51,544 nt of DNA from a virus. The notes under the pieces are model-generated. The model saw nothing but the letters and a program-made list of their open reading frames with translations. It did not search any database and had not been told where the DNA came from. Within the stretch, counting starts at the first letter, position 1. Each line of letters begins with the position of its first letter. Made by a program: the position numbers and the translations under genes. The stretch is from the IMG/VR virus record IMGVR_UViG_3300036781_000812, positions 1-51,544 of that record. One strand, 5' to 3'. Shown here piece by piece: positions 6,461 to 14,537 of the stretch.

Positions 6461-6954
6461 GACCGATGAAGCCACGCCAACCCGGCAGCGTGTTCGACGC
6501 GCTGGTGAAGTTCTTCACCCAGATCGGCGAGGCCGAGGGCTCGCCGGGGCAGGGGATCGAGATCGCGGCCAATTTCGAGGGCAAGAGCAAGTTCACGCTC
6601 ACCCATGAAATCGACCCCGACGACCAGAAGCATCGCCTGTCGCTGCTGAGCGCCGCGCGGCTGGCCGGGCGGTTCAAGGTGCCGGCGCTGGCCGAGTATT
6701 TCTCGACGCTGGCGGGGGGCACCTTCCTGCCGCTGCCGCGGCGGGACATCGCGCCGCGCTGGGCTGAACTGACCAGTGCGGCCATCATGGATATGGGGCG
6801 GTTCTCCAGCGAGATCGTCCAGGACCTCGCCGACGGCAAGATCAGCCGTGACGAGGCCGGCCGCATCATCATCCTGCTCGACGAGGTGCAGCGGCATGTC
6901 GCGGCGCTGCGGGCGATGGCTGGCGCCGTCGCGGCCGGGGAGGATCTGTCGTGA
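6457..6954 (+). CDS. CII-like (CP76-type) regulatory protein
   Basis: The start is GTG 6457, 7 nt after GGAGGG. The 165-residue protein contains a pattern like phage CII/CP76 regulators: 'KSKFTLTHEIDPDDQKHRLSLLSAARLAGRF', a helical run, then 'GGTFLPLP' and a C-terminal helical tail. Such proteins decide between lysis and lysogeny by activating repressor and integrase promoters. It is third in the rightward operon, as lambda cII follows cro. The match is by pattern only; a general nucleoid- or transcription-associated helical protein is the alternative. Confidence 0.5.
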   Translation: MRPMKPRQPGSVFDALVKFFTQIGEAEGSPGQGIEIAANFEGKSKFTLTHEIDPDDQKHRLSLLSAARLAGRFKVPALAEYFSTLAGGTFLPLPRRDIAPRWAELTSAAIMDMGRFSSEIVQDLADGKISRDEAGRIIILLDEVQRHVAALRAMAGAVAAGEDLS

Positions 6955-7130
6955 GTCCGGTCCTCATCGCCATCGATGCGCTGCTCCTCGACGCTGTCCT
7001 GGCGCTCGGCGCGTCCCTCTTCGTCGCGGGGGTCGTCGGCGGGCTGGTGACTCGCCATCGGCCGCGGTCGTCGGTCACGCGCCTCAAGTCGGGCCGTGCG
7101 TCAAGAATGGGAGGGCGCCATGTCCGTTGA
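6951..7130 (+). CDS. small single-span membrane protein, 59 residues
   Basis: A GTG start overlaps the previous stop (GTGA, 6951-6954) and the frame runs to TGA 7130. Residues 3-37 are strongly hydrophobic ('VLIAIDALLLDAVLALGASL', then 'FVAGVVGGLV'), followed by a basic tail ('RHRPRSSVTRLKSGRASRMGGR'). A single transmembrane helix with a cytoplasmic basic end is likely. The last 11 bp overlap the next gene. No family is recognised; the hydrophobic core and the coupling argue that it is expressed. Confidence 0.5.
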   Translation: MSPVLIAIDALLLDAVLALGASLFVAGVVGGLVTRHRPRSSVTRLKSGRASRMGGRHVR

Positions 7131-7368
7131 TGGCCCGCTCAAGATCCTGCTGCGGCGGTTTCCGGACAAGCCGGCGCGGCTGCATCTGCAGCGCTGGAAG
7201 CCGGACCATCCGGTGACGATCGCCTTCGACGTGGCCGAGCTCGACGAGATCGCGGCGGCGATCGCCGTGGCACGCGAGCAGATCGCCGTCGCGCCCAACA
7301 GCGCCTCGCCCAACAGCGTGCTCGACCTCGGCGCAATGGTGAAGCTCGATCGACAGGGTGCGCAATGA
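7120..7368 (+). CDS. hypothetical early protein, 82 residues
   Basis: This small alpha/beta protein ('LKILLRRFPDKPARLHLQRW', 'VTIAFDVAELDEIAAAIAVAREQIA') has no known domain. Its start has GGGAGGG upstream at 7110-7116, and its stop overlaps the methyltransferase start by 4 bp (ATGA). Its place directly before the adenine methyltransferase suggests they are made together. Confidence 0.55.
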   Translation: MSVDGPLKILLRRFPDKPARLHLQRWKPDHPVTIAFDVAELDEIAAAIAVAREQIAVAPNSASPNSVLDLGAMVKLDRQGAQ

Positions 7369-8957
7369 ACGACGATAACTCCATCGCGACGACTCCGATC
7401 CACGTGGAACAGCACCCTAGTGGGCGGCTGTCTCGCGAAGAGGCTCGCACCTCGCCGGGAGGGCTTGCGCTGTTCGAAGCGGCGAAGCGGGCACTGTCTG
7501 CTGCCCTGGCCGACGCCAAGCGCGTCGACGAGGTGATGGGCGTCCGCCTGCGGGTTGAGCAGATGGCGCTCCATGCCCGCCAGGCCAAGGATCGCGACCT
7601 GATCGCCGACGCAATGGAGCTGCAGCTGACCGCCGAGCGCAAGCTGGGCGAAATGCTGATCGTCGCCAAGGAAACCGGGCAGATCAGCCAGGGGGGACGG
7701 CCGCGCAAGGCTGGACATGAAACCCCTGACGGCGCGGCAGGGGTTTTCGACAAGGCGACATTGGCGCAGGCCGGAGTGACCTACAAGCTGTCGGCCAAGG
7801 CGCAGAAGCTGGCCGAATATGACGAGGATCGGTTCGCCGACGTGCTGGCCACCGCCCGGGCCAAGATCAAGGCCGGCGGCGCCGTGGTGGTCAATCCGAT
7901 CAAGGATCTGAAGACCGCCGACAAGCAGCTCCTGCGCGCGGTGAAGGAAGCGCAGCTCGCGGCGCGCCAGCAGGCGCTGCCCGACAAGACCTACGGCGTC
8001 ATTCTCGAAGATCCGGAGTGGCAATTCGAGACCTACAGCGCGGCGGGCATGTCGCGCTCGGCCGACAATCATTATTCGACGTCGACCACCGAGGTGATCG
8101 CGGCGCGGCCCGTGGGCGACCGGGCGGCAGCCGACTGCGTGCTGTTCCTGTGGGCCACGGTGCCGATGCTGCCGCAGGCGCTGCTGGTGATGGAGGCGCG
8201 CGGCTTTGCCTACAAGACGCATTTTGTCTGGGACAAGGTCGAGCCTGGCACGGGGTTCTGGAATCGTAACCAGCACGAATTGCTGCTCGTCGGCACTCGC
8301 GGCGATATCCCCGCGCCGGCGGCCGGCACGCAGTGGCCGTCGCTGATCGCTGCGCCCAAGGGGGCCCACAGCGAGAAGCCTGACTGGGCGTACGAACTGA
8401 TCGAGCACCATTTCCCCAACCTGCCAAAAATCGAACTCAACGCTCGACGCCGGCGCGACGGGTGGGACGCCTGGGGCTTCGAAGCCCCGGAAGATGAATC
8501 GCCTGCGGAGAGCACGCAGGCTGATGCGGCCGAAGTCTCGGCTCACGAGACCGACGCCCAAGGGGACGAAACCTCCAGAAGCGTTTCGTCCCCCGAGCTT
8601 CGGCCGGATGGTCCGGCTGAGGCGGGTGACGACAGCGCCGACCCGTTGTCGTCACCCGTTCTGAATTCCGAGACTGACCCCGGGGCGGGCGCCCCTGGGG
8701 TCATGGCGGGGGACGGGGAGGGCGAGGCCGTTGGTGCGCCGGCCCTTCCCAATCCTGCTTTTCTCGATGACGAGGCCAAGAGCGAACTGATCCGTCAAGG
8801 CTACGCGGTCGATCGGCCACTGATCGAGATTATGGCGCAGACCGGCCTCAGCAAGGACGCGGTCAAGTCCCGCGCCAAGCGGATGGGCATCGGCAGCCGC
8901 GATCGGCAGCGCCGAATGGCCAGCGACTTCACCACAAAGCAGAGGACGGCCCAATGA
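7365..8957 (+). CDS. MT-A70 N6-adenine DNA methyltransferase fused to a C-terminal HTH
   Basis: This 530-residue protein has three parts. Residues 1-200 are helical, of the kind that precedes MT-A70 domains in phage proteins ('QAKDRDLIADAMELQLTAERKLGEML', 'LSAKAQKLAEY'). Residues 205-365 form the MT-A70 methyltransferase, with catalytic motif Asp216-Pro-Glu-Trp219 in place of the usual DPPW, 'LFLWATV', 'THFVWDK' and 'GTGFWNRNQHELLLVGTRG'. After an acidic low-complexity linker, residues 460-515 resemble a GcrA-type helix-turn-helix ('LIRQGYAVDRPLIEIMAQTG', 'LSKDAVKSRAKRMGI'). It would methylate adenine in DNA, perhaps to escape restriction or to mimic CcrM-dependent control. A terminator-like hairpin lies inside the gene at 7720-7747. 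Confidence 0.82.
   Translation: MNDDNSIATTPIHVEQHPSGRLSREEARTSPGGLALFEAAKRALSAALADAKRVDEVMGVRLRVEQMALHARQAKDRDLIADAMELQLTAERKLGEMLIVAKETGQISQGGRPRKAGHETPDGAAGVFDKATLAQAGVTYKLSAKAQKLAEYDEDRFADVLATARAKIKAGGAVVVNPIKDLKTADKQLLRAVKEAQLAARQQALPDKTYGVILEDPEWQFETYSAAGMSRSADNHYSTSTTEVIAARPVGDRAAADCVLFLWATVPMLPQALLVMEARGFAYKTHFVWDKVEPGTGFWNRNQHELLLVGTRGDIPAPAAGTQWPSLIAAPKGAHSEKPDWAYELIEHHFPNLPKIELNARRRRDGWDAWGFEAPEDESPAESTQADAAEVSAHETDAQGDETSRSVSSPELRPDGPAEAGDDSADPLSSPVLNSETDPGAGAPGVMAGDGEGEAVGAPALPNPAFLDDEAKSELIRQGYAVDRPLIEIMAQTGLSKDAVKSRAKRMGIGSRDRQRRMASDFTTKQRTAQ
7720..7747 (+). repeat. intragenic AAACCCCTG hairpin
   Basis: AAACCCCTG (7720-7728) and CAGGGGTTTT (7738-7747) form the same 9-bp stem with a 9-nt loop seen in the intergenic terminators at 2648 and 29692, but here it falls within codons 119-128 of the methyltransferase gene. 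It may attenuate early transcription unless the phage uses antitermination, or be a chance recurrence of a mobile palindrome. Confidence 0.5.
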
Positions 8958-9934
8958 GCTTTTCCACCCACACGATCATCACCCCGGCCGACCTAGCGAA
9001 GGGTACCGGCTTTGCCGCGTCCCTCAAGAAACTCAAGTCTGCGCCAGCGACCTTGGTCTTCACGCTGCGACCGCCGGTCGCGGCTGAACTTGGCTGGGCC
9101 GGGCATGACCGGATCGAGGTCGCCATCGGCGACGAAGAGCACCACGGTCTTGTGCGACTTCGCAAGTCCGAGACCGGGACGGCGGCCCTGACGCAGCGTG
9201 AGGCGGGCGCCGGTGACGGCAAGCGCGGTGGGCCGTACTTCCAATTGAATCTCGGCTTCGTGCCGATGTTCGTCGACCGCTCGGAAGAAAAACGATGGGT
9301 GCTGTTCGACCAGGTCGAGGATGGCTGGGTCGAAGTCGTGCTGCCTGCCTGGGCCGACGAGACTGGCCCGCGAGCGCGGACCGAACGGCCGAGGCTAAGC
9401 GCCGGCGTCGCTGCACTGCCGCCGCCATCGAAACCGGCAGGGAAAGACATCACCGCCCGCATGATGGGCGATCCGCCCGCCGGTCGATCGGCTCTCGCGA
9501 CCTCCCCGCCAGCCTTGACGCGTGGCGATGCGCGCCGGCGCGCCGAGGCGCAAGAAGCGCTGGATTACGAACCGGACGAGGCGGCGGACTGGAACCGAAA
9601 GGCGGCCTCCGACAACCGCCTTGCCGATCTGATGCAGACCTTCGCGCTCACCCGCAGCGAGGGCCGACTCGTCGACGCATTGCTCGACGGCAAGCTGAAG
9701 TCTCGGGAGTCGCTGCATCGTGCGGCATATAGCGACGAGCCGACCGGCGGGCCCGACATCAAGATCATTGATGTCTTCATTTCGAAGATCCGCAAGAAGC
9801 TGAAAATCCGGATGGTCGAGATCGGCACCGTGCAAGGCACCGGCTACCGGATGGAACCGCCGATGGTGGCTCGGGTGATGGTTCTCAGCGGGGCTGTGGC
9901 CCCTGACCATGTCGACGACGGGGCTGCAGCGTGA
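8954..9934 (+). CDS. protein with C-terminal OmpR/CtrA-type winged helix
   Basis: This 326-residue protein has no receiver domain. Residues 1-140 form an unknown alpha/beta domain ('PADLAKGTGFAASLKKLKSA', 'ELGWAGHDRIEVAIGD', 'YFQLNLGFVPMF') that looks like a DNA- or ligand-binding module. A Pro-rich linker follows. Residues 225-300 are an OmpR-type winged helix: 'FALTRSEGRLVDALLDGKLKS', 'PDIKIIDVFISKIRKKLK', 'VEIGTVQGTGYRM'. Host CtrA uses the same fold, so the protein could compete at CtrA-type promoters; that is inference. It is coupled by ATGA to the methyltransferase and by GTGA to the GcrA-like gene. Confidence 0.72.
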   Translation: MSFSTHTIITPADLAKGTGFAASLKKLKSAPATLVFTLRPPVAAELGWAGHDRIEVAIGDEEHHGLVRLRKSETGTAALTQREAGAGDGKRGGPYFQLNLGFVPMFVDRSEEKRWVLFDQVEDGWVEVVLPAWADETGPRARTERPRLSAGVAALPPPSKPAGKDITARMMGDPPAGRSALATSPPALTRGDARRRAEAQEALDYEPDEAADWNRKAASDNRLADLMQTFALTRSEGRLVDALLDGKLKSRESLHRAAYSDEPTGGPDIKIIDVFISKIRKKLKIRMVEIGTVQGTGYRMEPPMVARVMVLSGAVAPDHVDDGAAA

Positions 9935-10335
9935 GCCCGGCCGCGGCGATTGCCGTCAGCAAGTCCAATCGGCGGCTCTCTGGGTCGACCAAGTCGCAGC
10001 TCGATGCTGTGCGCGACCTCGCGCCGATGAAGTTCGGTGCAGGCCTCGACGCGCCGCGCAAAACCGCGCCTGACGTTTCCCGGTTCGTATCGAAAGCCTT
10101 CATGCCACTCGCCGGTACGACACCTCTAGCGCTCGTCGACCTCGTGCCAGGCCAGTGCAAATGGCCGGTTGGGGATGGCCCCGTTCTCTTCTGCGGTTGT
10201 CCCGCTGAGGACCAGAGCGACGGCAGGCCGCCCAAGTATTGCCCCACCCACCTTGCGCTGAGCCGCCCTCACCCAGGATCGCCGGCGACCGTGTCGGAAC
10301 TGAAACTCCGCCAACTTGAAAGGATGTCACGATGA
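9931..10335 (+). CDS. GcrA C-terminal-domain protein
   Basis: This 134-residue protein lacks the N-terminal HTH of GcrA but has its signature C-terminal domain (about residues 65-115): 'LALVDLVPGQCKWPVGDG', 'FCGCPAEDQ', 'KYCPTHLALS'. In alphaproteobacteria GcrA binds the sigma70 region 2 through this domain and responds to CcrM methylation. A stand-alone copy next to an adenine methyltransferase and an OmpR-type winged helix suggests that the phage redirects host cell-cycle transcription. Start and stop overlap its neighbours by 4 bp each. Confidence 0.75.
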   Translation: MSPAAAIAVSKSNRRLSGSTKSQLDAVRDLAPMKFGAGLDAPRKTAPDVSRFVSKAFMPLAGTTPLALVDLVPGQCKWPVGDGPVLFCGCPAEDQSDGRPPKYCPTHLALSRPHPGSPATVSELKLRQLERMSR

Positions 10336-12251
10336 CCAAATCGATGACCGTGCCGCTCGACGAGCTTGAGCACGACCCCATTGCGATTGATGGCCACGAG
10401 CACCGGCTGACCCAGCTCGACGACCTGCTCGCCTCGCTGCCGCACAAGGGGCAGTTGCAGTCGTTGCGCGTGCGGCCGTTCGCCGGCAAGCCGCCCAAGA
10501 AGGGCAATGCGCCGAAGTGGTGGGTATCGGCGGGCAACCGTCGCCTCGCCACGCTGCGCAAGCTGCGCGACACCAAGGGCGCGGTCGAGGGCGTGACGGT
10601 TACTGGCGAGTTCCCGGTGCATGTGATCCTCGGCGACGAGGACGATGCCGGCGCGTACGAGTCGAGCCGCAGCGAGAACCTGATGCGGCTGCCGGAAACG
10701 CCGGTCGAGGAATTCCGGGCGTTCGCAAAGATGGCGAAGACGACGCCAGCCAAGGAAATCGCGTCGCGGTTCGGCGTGACGGTGAAGCGCGTCGAGCAGC
10801 GACTGAAGCTGGCCGCGTTGCACCCCGACGTGCTCGCCGCCCTCGAAGCTGGCAAGATCACCTTCGAGGCGGCGCAAGCCTTCACGATTGAGTCCGACCC
10901 GGCAAAGCAGGCGGCCTACCTAAAGAGGTCGCAAAGCTGGCAGCTTGCGCCGCATTCGATCAAAGCAGGGCTGACCGAAAAGCTGGTGCGCGGCAACAGC
11001 GAGCTCGCCAAGCTGATTGGCAAGAAGGCGTACGTCGCTGCCGGCGGTAAAATCCTCGGCGACGCGTTCGACGGCAAGTCACCCTCGTACTGGATCAGCT
11101 CGCAGATCATCACCAAACTGGTCGACGCGCATTGGGCCGAGCAGAAGGCCGCGTGGACTGAGGAGGGGTGGCTGTTTGCCGAGACGGCGGAATCCTTCGG
11201 CAAAAACGATGCTGGCTACGGCTGGGTCGCGCATCGTTTGCAGCGGCTGAAGCCGGCGCCCGTTTCGGTGTCCGACGAAGCCGCTGCGGATATCAAAATA
11301 CTCGAGGCGCGGGTCGCCGAGATCACGGCCGCGCACCCCTCTTTGGATGAGGACTTCGATTGGGGGACCTGGGAGGCAGAACACGGCGATGAACAGCCCA
11401 AAATCCCTGGCGAAATTGAAGAGGAATTCAACGCCGCAAGAAATCGTATCGATGTCATCACCGAGACCGCCGGCCATGCGTTCACCGCGGAGCAGAAGGC
11501 GGCGTCGGGGGTGGTGTTCTGGTCGGATGGATCGCAGCAAGTCCTGTTCGGTGTCGTGCGCCCGGGCGACAAGGTTTCGAAGTTGCTGACCGGCGAAGCG
11601 CCGCCCGCCAAGCCCGCCGCCGACCTGCAGGCGCCGGGCGCGCCGGTCTCGCTCGATCTCAGCCAGCGGATGACAGTGGCGCTGCAGGCCAAGGTGCGGC
11701 TCAACCCGGAACTGGCGCTGCGGATTCTTGTCGCATCTCTTCGTGCGCAAACACTTTCGCGCTATGACCGCGAAACGCCGGTCAAGATTATGGCGTCTTA
11801 TGTCGAGGCGAACCCAAACGATTTCGGCGGCGTGCCGATGGGCGCGACGCTGCTGGCGGTCGCCGACAAGAGTGTCGATGACCTGCTGGTCGATCTCGCC
11901 GATCTTGTTGCGCACAATCTAAGCGTGAAGGACGGTGTGGCCGGCGCGGGCAATGGCAAGCAGGCGTTGATCAGTCTGGTTGATCCGCGCGTGCCTTTCG
12001 ACCCTGACGCCTACTTCGCCGGCATCACCAAGCCCCTGATCCAGTTGGCCTGGCGCGACATGACCAGCCCGCTCGCCGGTCAAGGCAATCTCGCCGACGG
12101 CAAAAAGGGCGAAATGGCTACCAAAGCCGCCAACCAGGCGCGCGCCACAGGCTGGCTGCCGCCACAGCTCAGAACGCCGTCCTACGTTGGCCCTGAATTC
12201 GCGACGACGAAGGTGGCGCCGGCTTCCGAGCAACAGCAGGCGGCGGAATAG
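10332..12251 (+). CDS. ParB/Srx-domain DNA-binding protein
   Basis: This 639-residue ParB-like protein has an N-terminal ParB/Srx nuclease-like domain (residues 1-115: 'VPLDELEHDPIAID', 'GQLQSLRVRPFAG', 'WWVSAGNRRLATLRKL', 'SSRSENLMRLPETPVEEF'). A KorB-type HTH follows ('EIASRFGVTVKRVEQRLKLAAL', 'ITFEAAQAFT'), then a long helical C-terminal region typical of plasmid and phage ParB-like proteins. No partner parA is present, so a partition role for a plasmid prophage is unlikely; gene regulation or DNA nicking are alternatives. It is coupled to the GcrA-like gene by ATGA. Confidence 0.8.
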   Translation: MTKSMTVPLDELEHDPIAIDGHEHRLTQLDDLLASLPHKGQLQSLRVRPFAGKPPKKGNAPKWWVSAGNRRLATLRKLRDTKGAVEGVTVTGEFPVHVILGDEDDAGAYESSRSENLMRLPETPVEEFRAFAKMAKTTPAKEIASRFGVTVKRVEQRLKLAALHPDVLAALEAGKITFEAAQAFTIESDPAKQAAYLKRSQSWQLAPHSIKAGLTEKLVRGNSELAKLIGKKAYVAAGGKILGDAFDGKSPSYWISSQIITKLVDAHWAEQKAAWTEEGWLFAETAESFGKNDAGYGWVAHRLQRLKPAPVSVSDEAAADIKILEARVAEITAAHPSLDEDFDWGTWEAEHGDEQPKIPGEIEEEFNAARNRIDVITETAGHAFTAEQKAASGVVFWSDGSQQVLFGVVRPGDKVSKLLTGEAPPAKPAADLQAPGAPVSLDLSQRMTVALQAKVRLNPELALRILVASLRAQTLSRYDRETPVKIMASYVEANPNDFGGVPMGATLLAVADKSVDDLLVDLADLVAHNLSVKDGVAGAGNGKQALISLVDPRVPFDPDAYFAGITKPLIQLAWRDMTSPLAGQGNLADGKKGEMATKAANQARATGWLPPQLRTPSYVGPEFATTKVAPASEQQQAAE

Positions 12252-12272
12252 AAAACCTCAGGGGGTAGGGCG

Positions 12273-12941
12273 ATGACCATCGGGCACAATACCGGATCGG
12301 CGCAGGAATTGATGGCGTTCGTCGAACGTCGCGAAAAACTCGAATCGGACCGCCGCGATATCGGCGACGACATCAAGGTTGTGAACGCCGAGATCGCCGC
12401 GTCCGGTTTCGACCTCAAAACCTTCAATGCGATCGTCAAGATCCGCAAAGCCAAGCCGCACGACCTGCAGGAAGCGCAGGCGATGCTCGACATCTACCTG
12501 CACGCGCTCGGCATGGCGACGGAGCCCCCTCTGGCGCGCTTCATGAAGAATGCCGCGGTCGACAAGGCATCGCTCGACTCCATCCTTGAATACATGGAGC
12601 CGGCGGTGCCGCCGTCCGGAGCGGGACACATCGATGTCAACGTGGCCGGCAAGACCTGGCGGCTGACGCGCGACCTGTTCGGCGAGGTCTCCAAGCAGGA
12701 AGTCCTAGCCGGGCAGGGCGAGCGCAAGCCAGCGCCGGAAAAGCCGGGCAAGGCGCAGAAACCGCCAGTGCCCGACATCGACGAGGCTGGCGCTGCCGAT
12801 CTCGGTCGTGAGTACGCCCTCCAGAACCGCCCTGTCGTCGATAACCCGTTCCCGTTCGGCGATCCGCGCCGCGCCCGCTTCGATGAGGGCTGGCGCGAGG
12901 GGAACGGCGGCGATGGCATGGGTCCGGACGAGGACGACTAG
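12273..12941 (+). CDS. GapR-like (DUF2312) domain fused to an RMF-like tail
   Basis: This 222-residue protein starts with a GapR/DUF2312-type coiled coil: 'LMAFVERREKLESDRRDIGDDIKVVNAEIAASGFD', 'FNAIVKIRKAK'. GapR binds overtwisted AT-rich DNA ahead of replication forks in Caulobacter. The middle is unclassified, and the last 60 residues resemble ribosome modulation factor ('NPFPFGDPRRARFDEGWREG'), a small domain that binds ribosomes. Joining a nucleoid domain to an RMF-like tail is unusual outside phage genomes. Together with the ParB-like and AAA+ neighbours it points to a role in phage DNA replication or host take-over; no direct evidence exists. Confidence 0.7.
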   Translation: MTIGHNTGSAQELMAFVERREKLESDRRDIGDDIKVVNAEIAASGFDLKTFNAIVKIRKAKPHDLQEAQAMLDIYLHALGMATEPPLARFMKNAAVDKASLDSILEYMEPAVPPSGAGHIDVNVAGKTWRLTRDLFGEVSKQEVLAGQGERKPAPEKPGKAQKPPVPDIDEAGAADLGREYALQNRPVVDNPFPFGDPRRARFDEGWREGNGGDGMGPDEDD

Positions 12942-12944
12942 CCC

Positions 12945-13928
12945 ATGCGCACCGACCTCAATCGCTACGGCGATCTATTCCAGCCCGAAGAGGCGATCGA
13001 GCCGATCTTGAGCAAGCCGGTCCGCGGCGCGTTGCTGGAGTGGCTGACCGAGATCTTCGCTGAAGACGAACTGCAGAAGCTCGGCATCGGGCCGCGCAAG
13101 CGGGCAATCTTCGACGGCCCGCCGGGCGTTGGCAAGACCACGCTGGCGCATCATCTGAGTGCACGGCTCGGCCTGCCGATGCTGGCGGTGCGACCGGAGA
13201 AATTGATCAGCAAATATCTCGGCCAGACGGCCGAGCAGATCGGCAATTTGTTCGATGCGGCTGCGGCAGGCCTAGACCCTGATCGGGACGGCGGACAGCG
13301 TACACCCGTAGTGCTGTTTCTCGATGAGTTCGACGCCATCGGCCAGAAACGCCGCAGCGCCACCGAGTCCGGCGCCGAGGACGAGCGCAATGCGTATGTG
13401 AATACGCTGCTGCAGCGCCTCGAGCAGCACAAGGGCTTCGTCATCGCGGCCACGAACTTCGGCGGTCACATCGACCCGGCGATCTGGCGCCGCTTCGACA
13501 TGCATATTTCGCTCGAGCTGCCTGGCCCGTTCGAGCGCGAGCAGATCATCAAGCGCTATATCGCGCCGTTCGCCTTGCCGAAGTCGCCACTGAAGCTGCT
13601 GGCAGACGGGATGGAGGGTGCGGCGCCGGCGCTGATGCGGCAGTTCTGCGAGCACCTCAAGCGCCAGCTGGTGATCGGGCCCAAGCTCGGTCACGACATG
13701 GGCAAGGCCGCGGTGTTTGCGCGCCTGGTGGCGACGATCCAGCCGCATCCGGAATTGGCCAAGCCCCCGATGTGGGCCACGGCTGACGCGGACCACTCCC
13801 GCGACCGCGCCATCTCGTCGATCCCCTGGCCGTTACCCAAGGTCGGCGACCTGCCACCTGAGGAAATCGGGGGGGGCATGCCAATGGCTGACAGCACGGT
13901 CGTGCCGTTCGCCGGGAGGCGCGCATGA
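12945..13928 (+). CDS. AAA+ ATPase
   Basis: This 327-residue single AAA+ module has Walker A GPPGVGKTT (Lys64), Walker B 'VVLFLDEFDAIG' (Asp127-Glu128), sensor 1 in 'FVIAATNFG', and an arginine-finger region 'DPAIWRRFDMHISLELP'. It resembles the ATPases of the 26S/FtsH/Cdc48-type clade carried by many alphaproteobacterial phages and islands. Its substrate is unknown: it could load a replication protein or remodel a host factor. It starts 3 bp after the GapR-RMF stop and overlaps the next gene by 4 bp. Confidence 0.85.
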   Translation: MRTDLNRYGDLFQPEEAIEPILSKPVRGALLEWLTEIFAEDELQKLGIGPRKRAIFDGPPGVGKTTLAHHLSARLGLPMLAVRPEKLISKYLGQTAEQIGNLFDAAAAGLDPDRDGGQRTPVVLFLDEFDAIGQKRRSATESGAEDERNAYVNTLLQRLEQHKGFVIAATNFGGHIDPAIWRRFDMHISLELPGPFEREQIIKRYIAPFALPKSPLKLLADGMEGAAPALMRQFCEHLKRQLVIGPKLGHDMGKAAVFARLVATIQPHPELAKPPMWATADADHSRDRAISSIPWPLPKVGDLPPEEIGGGMPMADSTVVPFAGRRA

Positions 13929-14245
13929 GCGCCGGCTTTCATCGTCTCGGGACCAATGTCGAGGGCAAGGTCACAGGTTATCACGCCGCGAGCCTGCCGA
14001 TCGGCGTTGTCGTTGCCGGCAAGCCACTGCTACCGACGGCGCCGTCGCCGCGATCCACGGCTCCGAACCTCGCGGCAACGCTTGTCGATGGCGAGATCGG
14101 TGCGCCGGCGGCCCGTGATCGCAGAACCGCAAGGCTCAGCGGCTATACCGGCGACACGTGCACGAACTGTTTCTCATTGCAGATGAAGCGCAACGGCTCG
14201 TGTCTCGTCTGCGAGGCCTGCGGCGCCACGACGGGGTGCAGCTGA
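13925..14245 (+). CDS. stand-alone NrdJ-type C-terminal zinc ribbon
   Basis: The last 38 of the 106 residues read 'RLSGYTGDTCTNCFSLQMK' then 'RNGSCLVCEACGATTGCS', nearly the consensus of the C-terminal zinc ribbon of class II (adenosylcobalamin-dependent) ribonucleotide reductase NrdJ, with CxxC...CxxCxxC and the terminal GCS. No catalytic RNR domain is present. In NrdJ the tail carries redox cysteines that re-reduce the active site, so a free copy could serve the host enzyme in trans to raise dNTP supply; it might also be a re-used zinc ribbon. The N-terminal 65 residues show no motif. Confidence 0.72.
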   Translation: MSAGFHRLGTNVEGKVTGYHAASLPIGVVVAGKPLLPTAPSPRSTAPNLAATLVDGEIGAPAARDRRTARLSGYTGDTCTNCFSLQMKRNGSCLVCEACGATTGCS

Positions 14246-14517
14246 TGAGCATCGGCTTCACCGACCGCACTGGCCTGCCGCCGCAGACGGTGATTGCCGA
14301 TCGGCGTCGGATGGTGACGCTGGTCTGCACCCTGGTCCGCAGCACTGCCAAAGGCGTGCTCGTGCGTGACGATGCCGGCACCGAGGCCTGGCTGCCGCGG
14401 GTGTCCATCCAGATCGAAGACGGGATCAGTCGGCTGCGCATCACATTGCCGGCCTGGCTCGCCTTGGAAGCGAAGCTGTCGGCCGTTCCGACCGACGATC
14501 AAAAAACACTGTTCTAG
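14245..14517 (+). CDS. hypothetical protein, 90 residues
   Basis: A TGATG overlap with the previous gene fixes the start at 14245. The product is beta-rich ('RRMVTLVCTLVRSTAKGVLVRD', 'AWLPRVSIQIED', 'RLRITLPAWLALEAKL') and may form a small OB- or SH3-like barrel. It is the last gene of the early block, with the DGR targets starting 21 bp later, so it may share their transcript. No family is recognised. Confidence 0.55.
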   Translation: MSIGFTDRTGLPPQTVIADRRRMVTLVCTLVRSTAKGVLVRDDAGTEAWLPRVSIQIEDGISRLRITLPAWLALEAKLSAVPTDDQKTLF

Positions 14518-14537
14518 CAAACCTGGAGACTTGAACC

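Noticed and set aside
7101-8561. 486-codon minus-strand open frame opposite the methyltransferase gene
   Set aside because: The opposing MT-A70 gene has recognised motifs and fits the overlapped operon; the antisense product shows no domain.
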